Source of the DNA: Rhizobium sp. 007
GTDB taxonomy: Bacteria; Pseudomonadota; Alphaproteobacteria; Rhizobiales; Rhizobiaceae
Assembly (NCBI RefSeq): GCF_015353075.1
Contig: NZ_CP064187.1
Coordinates: forward strand, 4,232,728 to 4,296,727
DNA length: 64,000 bases
Direction of reading: 5' to 3'
The notes under the pieces were generated by a model. It worked only from the letters and a program-made list of their open reading frames with translations, did not search any database and was not told the DNA's origin. The translations under genes and the position numbers were made by a program. Position 1 is the stretch's first letter. Each line of letters opens with the position of its first letter. Shown piece after piece: positions 45,339 through 55,826 of this stretch.

Positions 45339-45410
45339 TTAGAGCGAGGGCTGCCTCGCTTTCGTCACCTCTCCCATGCCCGTTACGAGGTCCGAAATCT
45401 CATTAGACAT
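45339..45410 (-). CDS. Small ORF (23 aa) or leader of a small RNA
   Basis: A 23-codon frame starts MSNEISDLVTGMGEVTKA and ends RQPSL. GGAAGG lies 7 bases before the ATG, a strong ribosome-binding site, and a strong terminator begins 15 bases after the stop, giving a self-contained transcript of roughly 150-200 bases. No signal peptide or known family. No repeated amino acid suggests a classical attenuator, although the gntR-type gene lies downstream on the same strand. It could equally be a regulatory RNA. Confidence 0.45.
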   Translation of the reverse strand: MSNEISDLVTGMGEVTKARQPSL

Positions 45411-45696
45411 TGGATCACCTTCCTTTCGTTCTGTTGCTGATGCTTAAAAGGTAAGGAAAAATTTCGATGATGCAAGAGAAATCCTTGCGATGACCGCTGT
45501 GACACAGCCAAGAGGCAATGTTCACAAATGAAGATGCGTGCTCAACGAATGTGATCGCGTGAAGTGTTTCCAACCCGCATGTCGCCTTGCAAAATTTGCA
45601 ATCGTTAAGTTTTTATTCACCATCGCGCTCGACAATCGATCGGGCATTTCCAACCAGTCCCGTCGCCAGGACGGCGGGTTACGGAGTCAGAAAAGC

Positions 45697-46506
45697 ATGT
45701 GTCGCTGGGCAGCCTATCGTGGAGACCCCCTCTATCTCGAGGAGCTGGTTTCCTCGCCCGCCCACTCGCTCATCGAACAATCCCATTGCGCCACCCGCGC
45801 CAAGACCGCAACGAACGGCGATGGCTTCGGGATTGCCTGGTACGGCGACCGGCCGGAGCCCGGCCGCTACCGCGATATCCTTCCCGCATGGTCCGACTGC
45901 AATCTGAAGAGCCTGGCGCGCCAAATCCGCTCGCCACTTTTCCTGGCCCATGTGCGCGCAGCCACCGGCGGCGGCACACGGCGCGACAATTGCCATCCGT
46001 TCACGCATGGGAATTGGTCTTTCATGCACAACGGCCAGATCGGCGGCTTCGAGCGCCTGCGCCGTTCCATGGAGGCGATGCTCGATGACGAGCTCTTCAA
46101 TGTCCGCAGTGGCACGACCGATTCCGAGCTGATGTTCCTGCTCGCCCTGCAATTCGGTTTGTGCCGGGCGCCGCTTGCCGCGATGGCGGAGATGGTGAGC
46201 TTCGTCGAAGGGCTTGCGGAAAACATCCTGGGCCACGCCCATGTGCGTTTCACCGCCGCGTTTTCCGACGGCCGGTCGCTCTACGGCATTCGTTATGCGA
46301 CAGATCGAAAGGCGCCGACACTTTATGCCTCACCGATGCGCCAGGGACATTGCCTTGTTTCCGAGCCGTTGAATGACGACATCGATGCCTGGGCCGAGAT
46401 ACCGGACGGCAGCGCCGTCACGATTGGCGAGAACGGCATCGAGGTCGTGGCCTTCAAGCCGGAAAAGCGTATCAGCGCAGCGGCGGGTATCGCTATCCCT
46501 GCCTGA
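45697..46506 (+). CDS. Class II glutamine amidotransferase (YafJ/EgtC-like)
   Basis: A 269-residue Ntn-hydrolase whose nucleophile Cys becomes N-terminal after Met removal (MCRWAAYRGDPLYLEEL). Other signatures are GDGFGIAWYGD, HVRAATGG, NCHPFTHGNWSFMHNG and GTTDSELMF, matching the YafJ family of stand-alone amidotransferases. The ATG at 45697 is required because Cys must be residue 2; the longer frame from 45538 would bury it. EgtC of ergothioneine biosynthesis is a relative, but no other egt gene is seen here. 3' end overlaps coaBC by 14 bases. Confidence 0.88.
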   Translation: MCRWAAYRGDPLYLEELVSSPAHSLIEQSHCATRAKTATNGDGFGIAWYGDRPEPGRYRDILPAWSDCNLKSLARQIRSPLFLAHVRAATGGGTRRDNCHPFTHGNWSFMHNGQIGGFERLRRSMEAMLDDELFNVRSGTTDSELMFLLALQFGLCRAPLAAMAEMVSFVEGLAENILGHAHVRFTAAFSDGRSLYGIRYATDRKAPTLYASPMRQGHCLVSEPLNDDIDAWAEIPDGSAVTIGENGIEVVAFKPEKRISAAAGIAIPA

Positions 46507-47704
46507 AGCGTTCGGCAATCAGCGCCGCCAGCTTTTCAGCAACCTCTTCCTTGCCGAGATCGGGCCACTGCTCGACGCCGCTTCGGCTGATCAGCTTCAC
46601 GCTGTTGCGCGTGCCGCCCATGACGCCCGTCGCCGGCGAGACGTCGTTCGCAACGATCAGGTCGGCACCCTTGCGCTCGAGCTTCGCCTTGGCGTTGTTT
46701 TCGACATCCTGCGTCTCGGCCGCAAAGCCGATCACCAGCGTCGGCCGCATCGTGTGGTGGCCGACCGCCTTCAGGATGTCCGGGTTTTCGGTCAGCGCCA
46801 GCGTCGGGATGGATTCGCCCGGATGCTTCTTGATCTTCTGATCGGCGGCAGAGGCCACGCGCCAGTCGGCTACGGCTGCCACCATGACGGCAATATCGGC
46901 CGGCAGCGCAGCGAGGACCGCATCGCGCATTTCTTCGGCGCGCTCGACATGGATCGTCCTGACGCCGACGGGATCGGCAATTGCCACCGGTCCGGAGATG
47001 AGTGCGACATCTGCACCGAGCTTCGCAAGTGCTGCGGCAATCGCATGCCCCTGCCTGCCGGAAGAACGATTGGCGATGTAGCGGACGGGGTCGATTGGTT
47101 CGTGGGTCGGTCCCGAGGTGACGATCGCCTTGCGTCCGGCAAGCGGCTTCGGCCCGTCGTCAAGTAACGCTTCGGCGGCGGCAACGATCTCCAGCGGTTC
47201 AGCCATGCGGCCGATGCCGGCCTCCTTGCTCTCCGCCATCTCGCCTGCCATCGGGCCGACGAAACGGATGCCGTCACCTTTCAGGATGTCGAAATTCCGT
47301 TTCGTCGCCGCGTGCGACCACATCTTCGGGTTCATCGCCGGCGCGGCAAGAACCGGCCGGTCCGTCGCGAGCAAAAGGGTCGAGGCCAGGTCATCTGCGA
47401 AACCGTTTGCCATCTTGGCCATCAGGTCGGCCGTTGCTGGCGCAATCAGAATGAGGTCGCAGTCGCGAGCAAGCCGGATATGGCCCACATCCTGTTCGTC
47501 CTGCCGCGAAAAGAGATCGGTGAAGACGTGGTCTGCGGCAAGAGCGCCGACAGCAAGCGGCGTCACGAATTCCTGCGCGCCCTTCGTCATCACCGGACGC
47601 ACCGAAGCACCGCACTCGCGCAGGCGCCGGATCAGGTCGAGGCTCTTATAGGCGGCGATGCCGCCGGAAATGATGAGCAGGATGCGTTTGCCGCTGAGAG
47701 CCAT
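46493..47704 (-). CDS. coaBC: Bifunctional phosphopantothenoylcysteine decarboxylase/synthetase
   Basis: Makes 4'-phosphopantetheine precursors for CoA: CoaB joins cysteine to phosphopantothenate and CoaC decarboxylates the product. The 403 residues split into an FMN-binding CoaC domain (ILLIISGGIAAYKSLDLIRRL, APAMNPKMWSHAATKRN) and a CoaB domain (AIVTSGPTHEPIDPVRYIAN, NRSSGRQGHAIAAAL, VANDVSPATGVMGG). Length and order are normal. Monocistronic. Confidence 0.96.
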   Translation of the reverse strand: MALSGKRILLIISGGIAAYKSLDLIRRLRECGASVRPVMTKGAQEFVTPLAVGALAADHVFTDLFSRQDEQDVGHIRLARDCDLILIAPATADLMAKMANGFADDLASTLLLATDRPVLAAPAMNPKMWSHAATKRNFDILKGDGIRFVGPMAGEMAESKEAGIGRMAEPLEIVAAAEALLDDGPKPLAGRKAIVTSGPTHEPIDPVRYIANRSSGRQGHAIAAALAKLGADVALISGPVAIADPVGVRTIHVERAEEMRDAVLAALPADIAVMVAAVADWRVASAADQKIKKHPGESIPTLALTENPDILKAVGHHTMRPTLVIGFAAETQDVENNAKAKLERKGADLIVANDVSPATGVMGGTRNSVKLISRSGVEQWPDLGKEEVAEKLAALIAERFRQG

Positions 47705-47896
47705 GGCCTTCTATCCGTCGCCTTGTTGACCACTACCGACCCTAAGCCTTTGGCGGATAACATGCAATCACCACGGCGCTCCTAAGCTCTTCGACCATTC
47801 GGAGTGAGATCGCGATCGCGCCCGACGCCGCCGAGTTGGACAATGGAACCGCCTGCTTCTCCATATGATGGAACTCGAATTCAAAAATGCCGAACG

Positions 47897-48804
47897 ATGA
47901 TCAAGATCGAAGGGATAGCGGCTTTCGTCGCAGTGGTGGAATCAGGTTCCGTGAGCCAGGCTGCGGGGCGCCTCCGCATGTCGAAATCCGTTGTCAGCGA
48001 AAGACTGGCGGATCTGGAAAAGACACTCGGCGGCATGCTGCTTCACCGCACGACACGCAAGCTGACGCTGACGCAGGACGGCACCGCCTTTATGGAGCGT
48101 GCGCTTCGGATCGTGCATGAGATAGAAGAGGCCGCAGCCGATATGGCCGAGCGCCGCGGTACGCTTGCCGGTCCCTTGCGTATTGCAGCACCTGTCACCT
48201 TCGGTCGCATGCATCTTGGTCCGGCCCTCTATCCGTTTTTTTGGCAGCGCACCCCGAAATCGCGCTGACGCTCGACATCGATGACCGCCGTGTGGACGCT
48301 TCGTCGGAAGGTTACGACGCCATTATCCGCCATGGGCCGATCGCCGATTCCCGGCTGGTGGCCTGGAAGCTCTCGCGCAGCCGCCATCTGCTGACGGCTT
48401 CGCCAGCCTATCTCGACCGCCACGGGACGCCGGCGACATTATCCGATCTCGATGATCATCGAGGCCTGTTCTACACCAATCGCGGCATCGCGGACTGGCG
48501 CTTCCAGACCCCGACGGGTGCAATCGTCGTGCGTGCGAAGCTGGCGATGGGTATCAACAATGGCGACATGCTTCGCGATGCGGCAATTGCAGGTCTCGGG
48601 ATCGCGCTGCTGCCGAGCTTCATTGCAGGTCCGGCAATCCGCGAAGGCATGCTCGTCGAGATTGATGTCGGCTACAGGCCCGAAGCGGAGTCCGTCTACA
48701 TGGCACATCCGCAAGGCCGCCACCCTTTCGCCAAACTCCGCGCCATAGCCGATCACCTGAAAAAAGCCTTCGGCGATCCGCCTTATTGGGATCCTGCAGG
48801 CTAA
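47897..48804 (+). pseudogene. LysR-family regulator gene split by a frameshift at a T7 run
   Basis: Two adjacent frames together make one LysR protein. The first (47897-48268) supplies the HTH (IKIEGIAAFVAVVESGSVSQ, MSKSVVSERLADLEKTLGG) up to GPALYPFF; the second, from about 48241, continues LAAHPEIALTLDIDDRRVDA to the end (KAFGDPPYWDPAG). The join is at seven Ts (48236-48242); five or eight Ts would restore PFLAAHPE. The rest is intact and full-length (~302 residues), so the break is recent, phase-variable or a sequence error. Confidence 0.85.
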
Positions 48805-48805
48805 G

Positions 48806-49678
48806 TCAAAGCAGGCTCATCAGATTTTCCGTCACCGGCGAGCGCTGCGTCTTCAGCACCGCGAGGGCCAGCCGCGCGACCGCAGGCGGCCCGTCGATCG
48901 GCCGGTAGGCGACGCCATCGAGCCTGATCTGTGCGATCGATGCCGGAACGATCGACACGCCGAGCTCTGCCGCAACCAGATTGACGACAGAGGAAATCTG
49001 CGGTGCTTCCTGTGCCACCGTCAGTTCGAAACCCGCCTTCCTGCAGGCGAGCACGACATCGTCGAAGAGGCTGAGGCCAACCAGCCGCGGGAAGAGAATG
49101 AACGGCTCATTTGACAGCAGTGCCAGGGACAGGCGTTCGTGCTTCGCCAGTGGATGGTTTGCGGGCAGGGCGACCACCATCGGCTCGTCATCGAGACGTT
49201 TCAGGCGCACGCCCGGCGGATCGTCGAGGCTCGGGCGCATGAAGGTCGCATCCAACTCGCCGCGATTGAGTTTCTCCATCAGTGCCAACGTATTCATCTC
49301 CGTCAGAGACAGCCGTACTTCCGGCCACTGCGCTCGAAACCGCCTGATCGTCGCGCTGACAACCGGATTGAACGCGGAGGAGGCCGTAAAGCCGAGCGCC
49401 AGCTTGCCCGTCTCGCCGCGATTGGCACGCTGGGCGGCAAGTTTCGCCTTCTCGGCAGAAGCAAGTGACGCCTTGGCTTCGCCGAGAAACGCCTCGCCCG
49501 CCGCCGTCAATTCCGCGCCATGCGGCACGCGGTGAAACAAGGCCGCGCCGATTTCCGCTTCGAGATCGCGGATCTGCTGGCTGAGCGGGGGCTGGCCGAT
49601 GCCGAGTTTCACCGCGGCCCGCGTAAAATTGCCTTCCTCCGCGACCGCCAGAAAATAGCGGATATGCCGAAGCTCCAT
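48806..49678 (-). CDS. LysR-family transcriptional regulator
   Basis: A 290-residue LysR regulator of the CbbR/BenM-like type (MELRHIRYFLAVAEEGNFTR, IGQPPLSQQIRDLEAEIGAA), with effector domain stretches GKLALGFTASSAFNP and LVAAELGVSIVPASI. ATG 49678 gives the standard MELRHIRYF start. Divergent from an MFS transporter gene 91 bases away, which it probably regulates. Confidence 0.9.
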   Translation of the reverse strand: MELRHIRYFLAVAEEGNFTRAAVKLGIGQPPLSQQIRDLEAEIGAALFHRVPHGAELTAAGEAFLGEAKASLASAEKAKLAAQRANRGETGKLALGFTASSAFNPVVSATIRRFRAQWPEVRLSLTEMNTLALMEKLNRGELDATFMRPSLDDPPGVRLKRLDDEPMVVALPANHPLAKHERLSLALLSNEPFILFPRLVGLSLFDDVVLACRKAGFELTVAQEAPQISSVVNLVAAELGVSIVPASIAQIRLDGVAYRPIDGPPAVARLALAVLKTQRSPVTENLMSLL

Positions 49679-49769
49679 GCGGTATCTCCAAAACCTATCG
49701 GAAACATCAGTTCCATATATTGGACAGCTTATGCCCTTCTGACTAGATGAATGGAGAAAGGCTTGAGCC

Positions 49770-51409
<1,640 letters not shown>

Positions 51410-51443
51410 GGGATCCCTAGGCAAAGGCGCTCGGTCTTACGTG

Positions 51444-53105
51444 CTAACTCAATCGGATATACGGCACATCCTTGTTTTGCACTTCGTCCAGCGCCTCCTC
51501 GTATCCGGCATCCGCATAGCGCATGATGCCGAGCGCCGTGTCGTTGGTAAGCGCATGATCGAGCCGCTCGTCGCCGGCCTCGGTGCCGTCGGCAACGACA
51601 GTCACGCCGCAGCTGGTCATGTAGCCGGCATAGCCGCCTCCGCCGGAATGGACGACGACGAGGTCAGCCATCGAGGAGCAGAGCATCATCGCATCGATCA
51701 GCGGCCAGTCGGCAATCGCATCGGAGCCATCCTTCATCCGCTCGGTCATGATGTTTGGATGCGCCATGGCGCCGGCATCGAGATGGTCGCGGGAGAAGGC
51801 GACAGGACCGTTCAGCTCTCCGCTTGCAACCAATTCGTTGACGCGACGGGCAAGCGCGGTGCGCTCGCCATGGCCCAGCCAGGCAATCCGCGCCGGCAGG
51901 CCCTCGAAGGGCACATGCTCGCGGGCAAGCCGGATCCAGTTGGTGATGATCTTGTTATCCGGGAACATTTCGAGCAGCAGATCGTCGATCCTTGCAATGT
52001 CGCTTGCTTCTCCGGACAGCGCCATCCAGCGGAAGGGACCGATAGCGCGCGCAAAGAGAGGGCGCAAATAGGCTTCGGTGAAGATCGGAATGTCGAAGGC
52101 ATTGGCAACGCCGCCTTCTCTCGCTTGTGTGCGGATCAGGTTGCCGTTGTCGAAGACCTCGGAGCCCTTCTTCTGGAACTCCAGCATCGCCGTCACATGC
52201 TGGACGATCGAGGCGCGGCTTGCCGCCATCAACTGGCCCTGGCCGTCGTCGCGAAGTGCCTTGACTTGGGCAAGGCTCATACCCTTCGGAACATAGCCGT
52301 AGACGAGATCGTGTGCCGAGGTCTGGTCCGTCACGATATCCGGCACGATGCCGCGCCGGGCGATCTCTGGGTAAATCTCGGCCGCATTGCCGACGAGGCC
52401 GACGGATAGTGCGCGCTTTTCCTTCATGGCCGTGTCGATCATTTGTAGCGCGGCATCGAGATCAGGTGCAATCTCCTGCAGATAGCCGATTTGCTGACGC
52501 TTCTTTGCCCGCTCCGGATCGATATCGACGCAGAGGATTGCAGCGCCCGCCATGCGGCCAGCAAGCGGTTGAGCCCCTCCCATGCCGCCAAGACCGGCGG
52601 TGAGCACGAAGCGGCCGAAGAGGTCGCCGCCGAAACGCCGCTCGGCAATGCGCATGAAGATTTCGTACGTTCCCTGGATGACGCCCTGGCTGCCGATATA
52701 CTGCCAGGCGCCTGCCGTCAGCCCGCCCCAGCAGATCAGCCCCTTGCGCTGCAATTCGTAGAAGACTTCGGCCCTCGCCCACTGTCCGACGATATTGCAG
52801 TTCGCCATGATGACGAGCGGTGCCTTGGCGTGAGTCTTTACCAGGCCGATCGGCTTGCCGGACTGGATCAGCAGCGTCTGGTCCTCCTCCATCTCGGTCA
52901 GCGCCTTGACGATGCCCTTGTGCGCCGCCCAGTTGCGCGCCGCCTTGCCGAGCGCAGCATAAACCACGAGATTGTCCGGGTCTTCGCCGACGGCAAGCAC
53001 GTTTTCGAGGAGGCGCAGCAGCGCCTCTTGCCGCCACCCCTTGGCCCGCAACTCCGGCCCGCCAGGAATCGGAAATTTCGGATGACGTGGATTGGGCTTC
53101 GGCAT
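51444..53105 (-). CDS. Urocanase-family hydratase, probable thiourocanate hydratase
   Basis: A 553-residue NAD-dependent hydratase of the urocanase fold: LLIQSGKPIGLVKTHAKAP, LTAGAWQYIGSQGVIQGTYE, GGMGGAQPLAGRMAGA (NAD binding) and VVHSGGGGYAGYMTSCG. It departs from typical HutU at several places, for instance CWGGLTAGAWQY where HutU usually has MYGQMTAGSWIY. The N-terminus (PKPNPRHPKFPIPGGPELRA) is also distinct. Last gene of the operon with a MIO-less lyase, hydantoinase, carbamoylase and DUF917; that company points to thiourocanate rather than urocanate. HutI, HutF and HutG are absent from the window. Confidence 0.8.
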   Translation of the reverse strand: MPKPNPRHPKFPIPGGPELRAKGWRQEALLRLLENVLAVGEDPDNLVVYAALGKAARNWAAHKGIVKALTEMEEDQTLLIQSGKPIGLVKTHAKAPLVIMANCNIVGQWARAEVFYELQRKGLICWGGLTAGAWQYIGSQGVIQGTYEIFMRIAERRFGGDLFGRFVLTAGLGGMGGAQPLAGRMAGAAILCVDIDPERAKKRQQIGYLQEIAPDLDAALQMIDTAMKEKRALSVGLVGNAAEIYPEIARRGIVPDIVTDQTSAHDLVYGYVPKGMSLAQVKALRDDGQGQLMAASRASIVQHVTAMLEFQKKGSEVFDNGNLIRTQAREGGVANAFDIPIFTEAYLRPLFARAIGPFRWMALSGEASDIARIDDLLLEMFPDNKIITNWIRLAREHVPFEGLPARIAWLGHGERTALARRVNELVASGELNGPVAFSRDHLDAGAMAHPNIMTERMKDGSDAIADWPLIDAMMLCSSMADLVVVHSGGGGYAGYMTSCGVTVVADGTEAGDERLDHALTNDTALGIMRYADAGYEEALDEVQNKDVPYIRLS

Positions 53106-53133
53106 GGGATGTCCTTCCTCAAGTCCTGTCTTG

Positions 53134-53463
53134 TTATTTCACCTGCAGCGTTTGCACATAGCTGAGTGCGGCATCGAGCAGACGCTTGCGCAGCGCATTC
53201 TCGCCATAGACACGGGCGTCCGCGCGAACCCAGCCCTGCATCGCCCGTCCGCCCGAGATCATCTGGACGACGCCTGGCAGCTCCAGCGCCCAGCCGTCAT
53301 TGCTTTTGCCGAGCCGGACGAGCATGCCATCTTCTCGCGCACCACAAAGAATGTTGCCGTTCAACAGAAAGGCAAAGCCGCCGAACATCGCCTTTTCGCT
53401 GAGACCGGGCAGGCCGCCGAGCTCTTCCCTCATCAGTTCCTCAAGGCCAGCATCTCGCGCCAT
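53134..53463 (-). CDS. TfoX N-terminal domain protein
   Basis: A 109-residue protein consisting of the TfoX/Sxy N-domain only (LPGLSEKAMFGGFAFLLNGN, MLVRLGKSN). ATG 53463 is four bases after the DUF917 stop. The competence regulator Sxy has an additional C-domain that is missing here. Its place inside a catabolic operon is unexpected; it may be a passenger or an accessory protein. Function unknown. Confidence 0.82.
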   Translation of the reverse strand: MARDAGLEELMREELGGLPGLSEKAMFGGFAFLLNGNILCGAREDGMLVRLGKSNDGWALELPGVVQMISGGRAMQGWVRADARVYGENALRKRLLDAALSYVQTLQVK

Positions 53464-53467
53464 GGCG

Positions 53468-54565
53468 TCAGGCCCTTGCCGCCAGGGCGTAGCGTGCAAT
53501 CTCGATACCCATCGCTTTTTCCACGGGCGGATAAACGGTCGGATCGAGCACGCCTGCAGAAAGCGGTATGATCTCCATCGGCACATGCAGGATGAAGACA
53601 TGCATACCCTCCTTGAGCTGGCCGACGCTGAGCGGCTCACCGTCCGGCGAAAGCGTCGTGATGACCGAGGGAAAAGTTGCCATGCGCGCTCCATCGGCGT
53701 CGTCGACAGCCATGTACTCGTTCATCACATGCATCGTCACGGCTTTGGCGCCGGAGCCGACGACGATCGTGCCGATATCGAAGGCTTCTTTGGTGTAGAC
53801 GACGTCCTTCTTGGCAATCACGCCTTCTGCGAGGATGCTGCCGCCGGTTGTCTTGCAGATCGCATCGATGACGGCCGGTCCGCCCTTCTTTTCCGCCGCA
53901 ATGATCGCTTCGCCGAGGGCAAGCGCCATCGAGATGCCGCCGAGTGCTGCATGCTTGCGCACATAGGATGCCCGCACCGGATTGCGGCAGCTGGCAATGA
54001 AGCCGCCCGATTGGTCGGAGGCAGCGCGGAGGATCGGCGAAATCTTCGCGGTCGCACCCTTCACCACAAGCTCGAGGTAGCGGTTGTCCGCGCGGTTTCC
54101 GCCGACCGCCGTCTGGATCATCTGCTCCGGTGAGCCCGCCATGCCGATCGAACCCATGTCGCCGGTCGGATGTGCTCGGATATCACCGACAGCATCGACA
54201 ACCTTGGTGCCGAGAATTGCCGAGGGCAGCCAGCCGTTCAGCGTCGAGGATTTGCCGTTCTGCCCGATGATAAGTCCGGAAAGCCGTTCGCCAAGCTCGT
54301 CCTGCAATAGCTGCACGGCCTTCACATAGTCGATGCCTTGCATTTCCCAGGGTGTCGTGGAAGCCGGCGCGCCGATTGCCGCTGCTGTCGCGATCCAGTC
54401 GTCGTCCTTCAATTCATCGACGGAAACGAGCTCCGGCTTGCCGATGCTGACCGCAGCATACCCCAGCATCCTGCCGTGATCGGCCCAGCCGCCGCCGCCC
54501 GCTGCATAGACCGAGCCGCCCTTGACCGCCGCCTCGACGTCTTTCTCAACGAGTATGCGCCCCAT
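53468..54565 (-). CDS. DUF917 (S-methyl-thiohydantoin desulfurase-like) protein
   Basis: A 365-residue protein matching the DUF917 family over its whole length (YAAGGGGWADHGRMLGYAAV, HPTGDMGSIGMAGSPEQ, PPVEKAMGIEIARYAL). The family has been associated with sulfur removal from thiohydantoins in ergothioneine breakdown, and with hydantoinase-like neighbours in general. In this operon it would convert the thiohydantoin propionate formed by the hydratase to hydantoin-5-propionate. It overlaps the carbamoylase gene by 20 bases. Biochemical role inferred from context. Confidence 0.8.
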   Translation of the reverse strand: MGRILVEKDVEAAVKGGSVYAAGGGGWADHGRMLGYAAVSIGKPELVSVDELKDDDWIATAAAIGAPASTTPWEMQGIDYVKAVQLLQDELGERLSGLIIGQNGKSSTLNGWLPSAILGTKVVDAVGDIRAHPTGDMGSIGMAGSPEQMIQTAVGGNRADNRYLELVVKGATAKISPILRAASDQSGGFIASCRNPVRASYVRKHAALGGISMALALGEAIIAAEKKGGPAVIDAICKTTGGSILAEGVIAKKDVVYTKEAFDIGTIVVGSGAKAVTMHVMNEYMAVDDADGARMATFPSVITTLSPDGEPLSVGQLKEGMHVFILHVPMEIIPLSAGVLDPTVYPPVEKAMGIEIARYALAARA

Positions 54566-55826
54566 CCTCAGCCTCCCTTTCCAGCGTCCTGTCCATCTCG
54601 CGCACAGCCTCGAAAAGCACGGCAGCGCCGAGTGCGATGTCGTCATTCTCTGCCCATTCGTCGGCCGAGTGGCTGCGTCCTTCCTTGCATGGCACGAAGA
54701 TCATCGCGGCCGGCGCGACCTTGGCGATCCATGCCGTATCGTGCCCTGCACCGGACGCCATGCGTCGATGTTCGGCACCGACGGTTTCACAGGCGTTTTC
54801 CAACGTCCTCAGCAGGCTAGGATCACCGGGCGTCGGATAGTTGTCGGATACGCGACTGGGTGAATTGATCATGACGCCGTGGGCGATCGCAAGGGTGATG
54901 ACATGCGCATCGAGCCACTCGCAGAAGGCTTCCATGTCGCTGCGAATTTCCGCGCGTCCGTCGATGAGCAGAACCACCTTGGAAGGCACGACGTTGGCCG
55001 CATTCGGCTCGATCCGGAATTCGCCGACGGTCGCAGCGAAATGACCCGGCGTCTTCGCCCGCTCCGCGGCCGCATTGCGGATATCGAGTACCAGTTGCGA
55101 GGCCGCCACCAGCGCATCCGCGCGGGCATCCATCGGCGTCGTACCGGCATGGTCCGCCCGGCCCTCGACGGTGACTTCAATCCGGGTGATGCCCGCAATC
55201 GCCGTCACGATGCCGATATCCTTCTTCTCGTTCTCAAGCACTGGCCCTTGCTCGATATGCAGCTCGAAAAAGCCTTTGAGGTCCGGACGCCGCTGCGCAA
55301 GAAGCGTCGCCGGATCGCCGCCGACACCGGAGATGCCTTGTGCCAGATCGCGGTCGCCGCTCTTGCGCGAAAGCCAGGCTTCGGGAAGTTGCCCAGTCAT
55401 GCCGCGGCTGCCGACGCATGAAACGCCGAAGATGCTGACCTCTTCTGCGAGGAAGTCGACGATTTCCAGGTCATGTTCCAGTGTGATCCCCTGGTCCTTG
55501 AGCGCGCGCGCGACTTCCAGCGCCGAGATCACACCGGCGATACCATCAAAGCGTCCGCCGTCCGGCACCGTATCGGAATGCGAGCCGACCATAATCGTGC
55601 CAAGACCTGGTTTCGTCCCTGCACTGCGTCCGATCAGATTGCCGGCGGCATCGATCCGCGTCTCCAGCCCGGCCGCCTTCATGCGCGCTTCGATATAGGC
55701 GCGGCCTTCAAGAAAGAGCGGCGCGAAAGCCCGGCGTGTCCATGGATGATCGGGTTCGGTGATCTTCGCCAGCGCATCGATATCCTCGGCGATGCGATCG
55801 GCGTTGACGGGCAGGTTGCGGTTCAT
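54546..55826 (-). CDS. M20-family N-carbamoyl amino acid amidohydrolase
   Basis: A Zn-dependent amidase/hydantoinase/carbamoylase of 426 residues. Metal ligands are in VGSHSDTVPDGGRFDG (His83, Asp94), AEEVSIFGVSCVGSRG (Glu129/130), the dimerisation segment DHAGTTPMDARADAL and ASGAGHDTAWIAKV. Expected to open N-carbamoyl-L-glutamate to glutamate, CO2 and NH3 in this pathway. Start overlaps the end of the upstream amidohydrolase by 4 bases (ATGA). Confidence 0.88.
   Translation of the reverse strand: MNRNLPVNADRIAEDIDALAKITEPDHPWTRRAFAPLFLEGRAYIEARMKAAGLETRIDAAGNLIGRSAGTKPGLGTIMVGSHSDTVPDGGRFDGIAGVISALEVARALKDQGITLEHDLEIVDFLAEEVSIFGVSCVGSRGMTGQLPEAWLSRKSGDRDLAQGISGVGGDPATLLAQRRPDLKGFFELHIEQGPVLENEKKDIGIVTAIAGITRIEVTVEGRADHAGTTPMDARADALVAASQLVLDIRNAAAERAKTPGHFAATVGEFRIEPNAANVVPSKVVLLIDGRAEIRSDMEAFCEWLDAHVITLAIAHGVMINSPSRVSDNYPTPGDPSLLRTLENACETVGAEHRRMASGAGHDTAWIAKVAPAAMIFVPCKEGRSHSADEWAENDDIALGAAVLFEAVREMDRTLEREAEDGAHTR

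Noticed and set aside
47897..48804. Programmed ribosomal frameshifting in the split LysR gene
   Set aside because: LysR genes are not known to use it and no downstream stimulating structure is evident; an indel in the T7 run is simpler. Slippage at the run remains possible and is listed as a finding.
51444..53105. Ordinary histidine utilisation (hut) operon
   Set aside because: No hutI, hutF, hutG or hutC is nearby, the lyase lacks the MIO triad, and a DUF917 protein, hydantoinase and carbamoylase are present; the ergothioneine route explains the set better.
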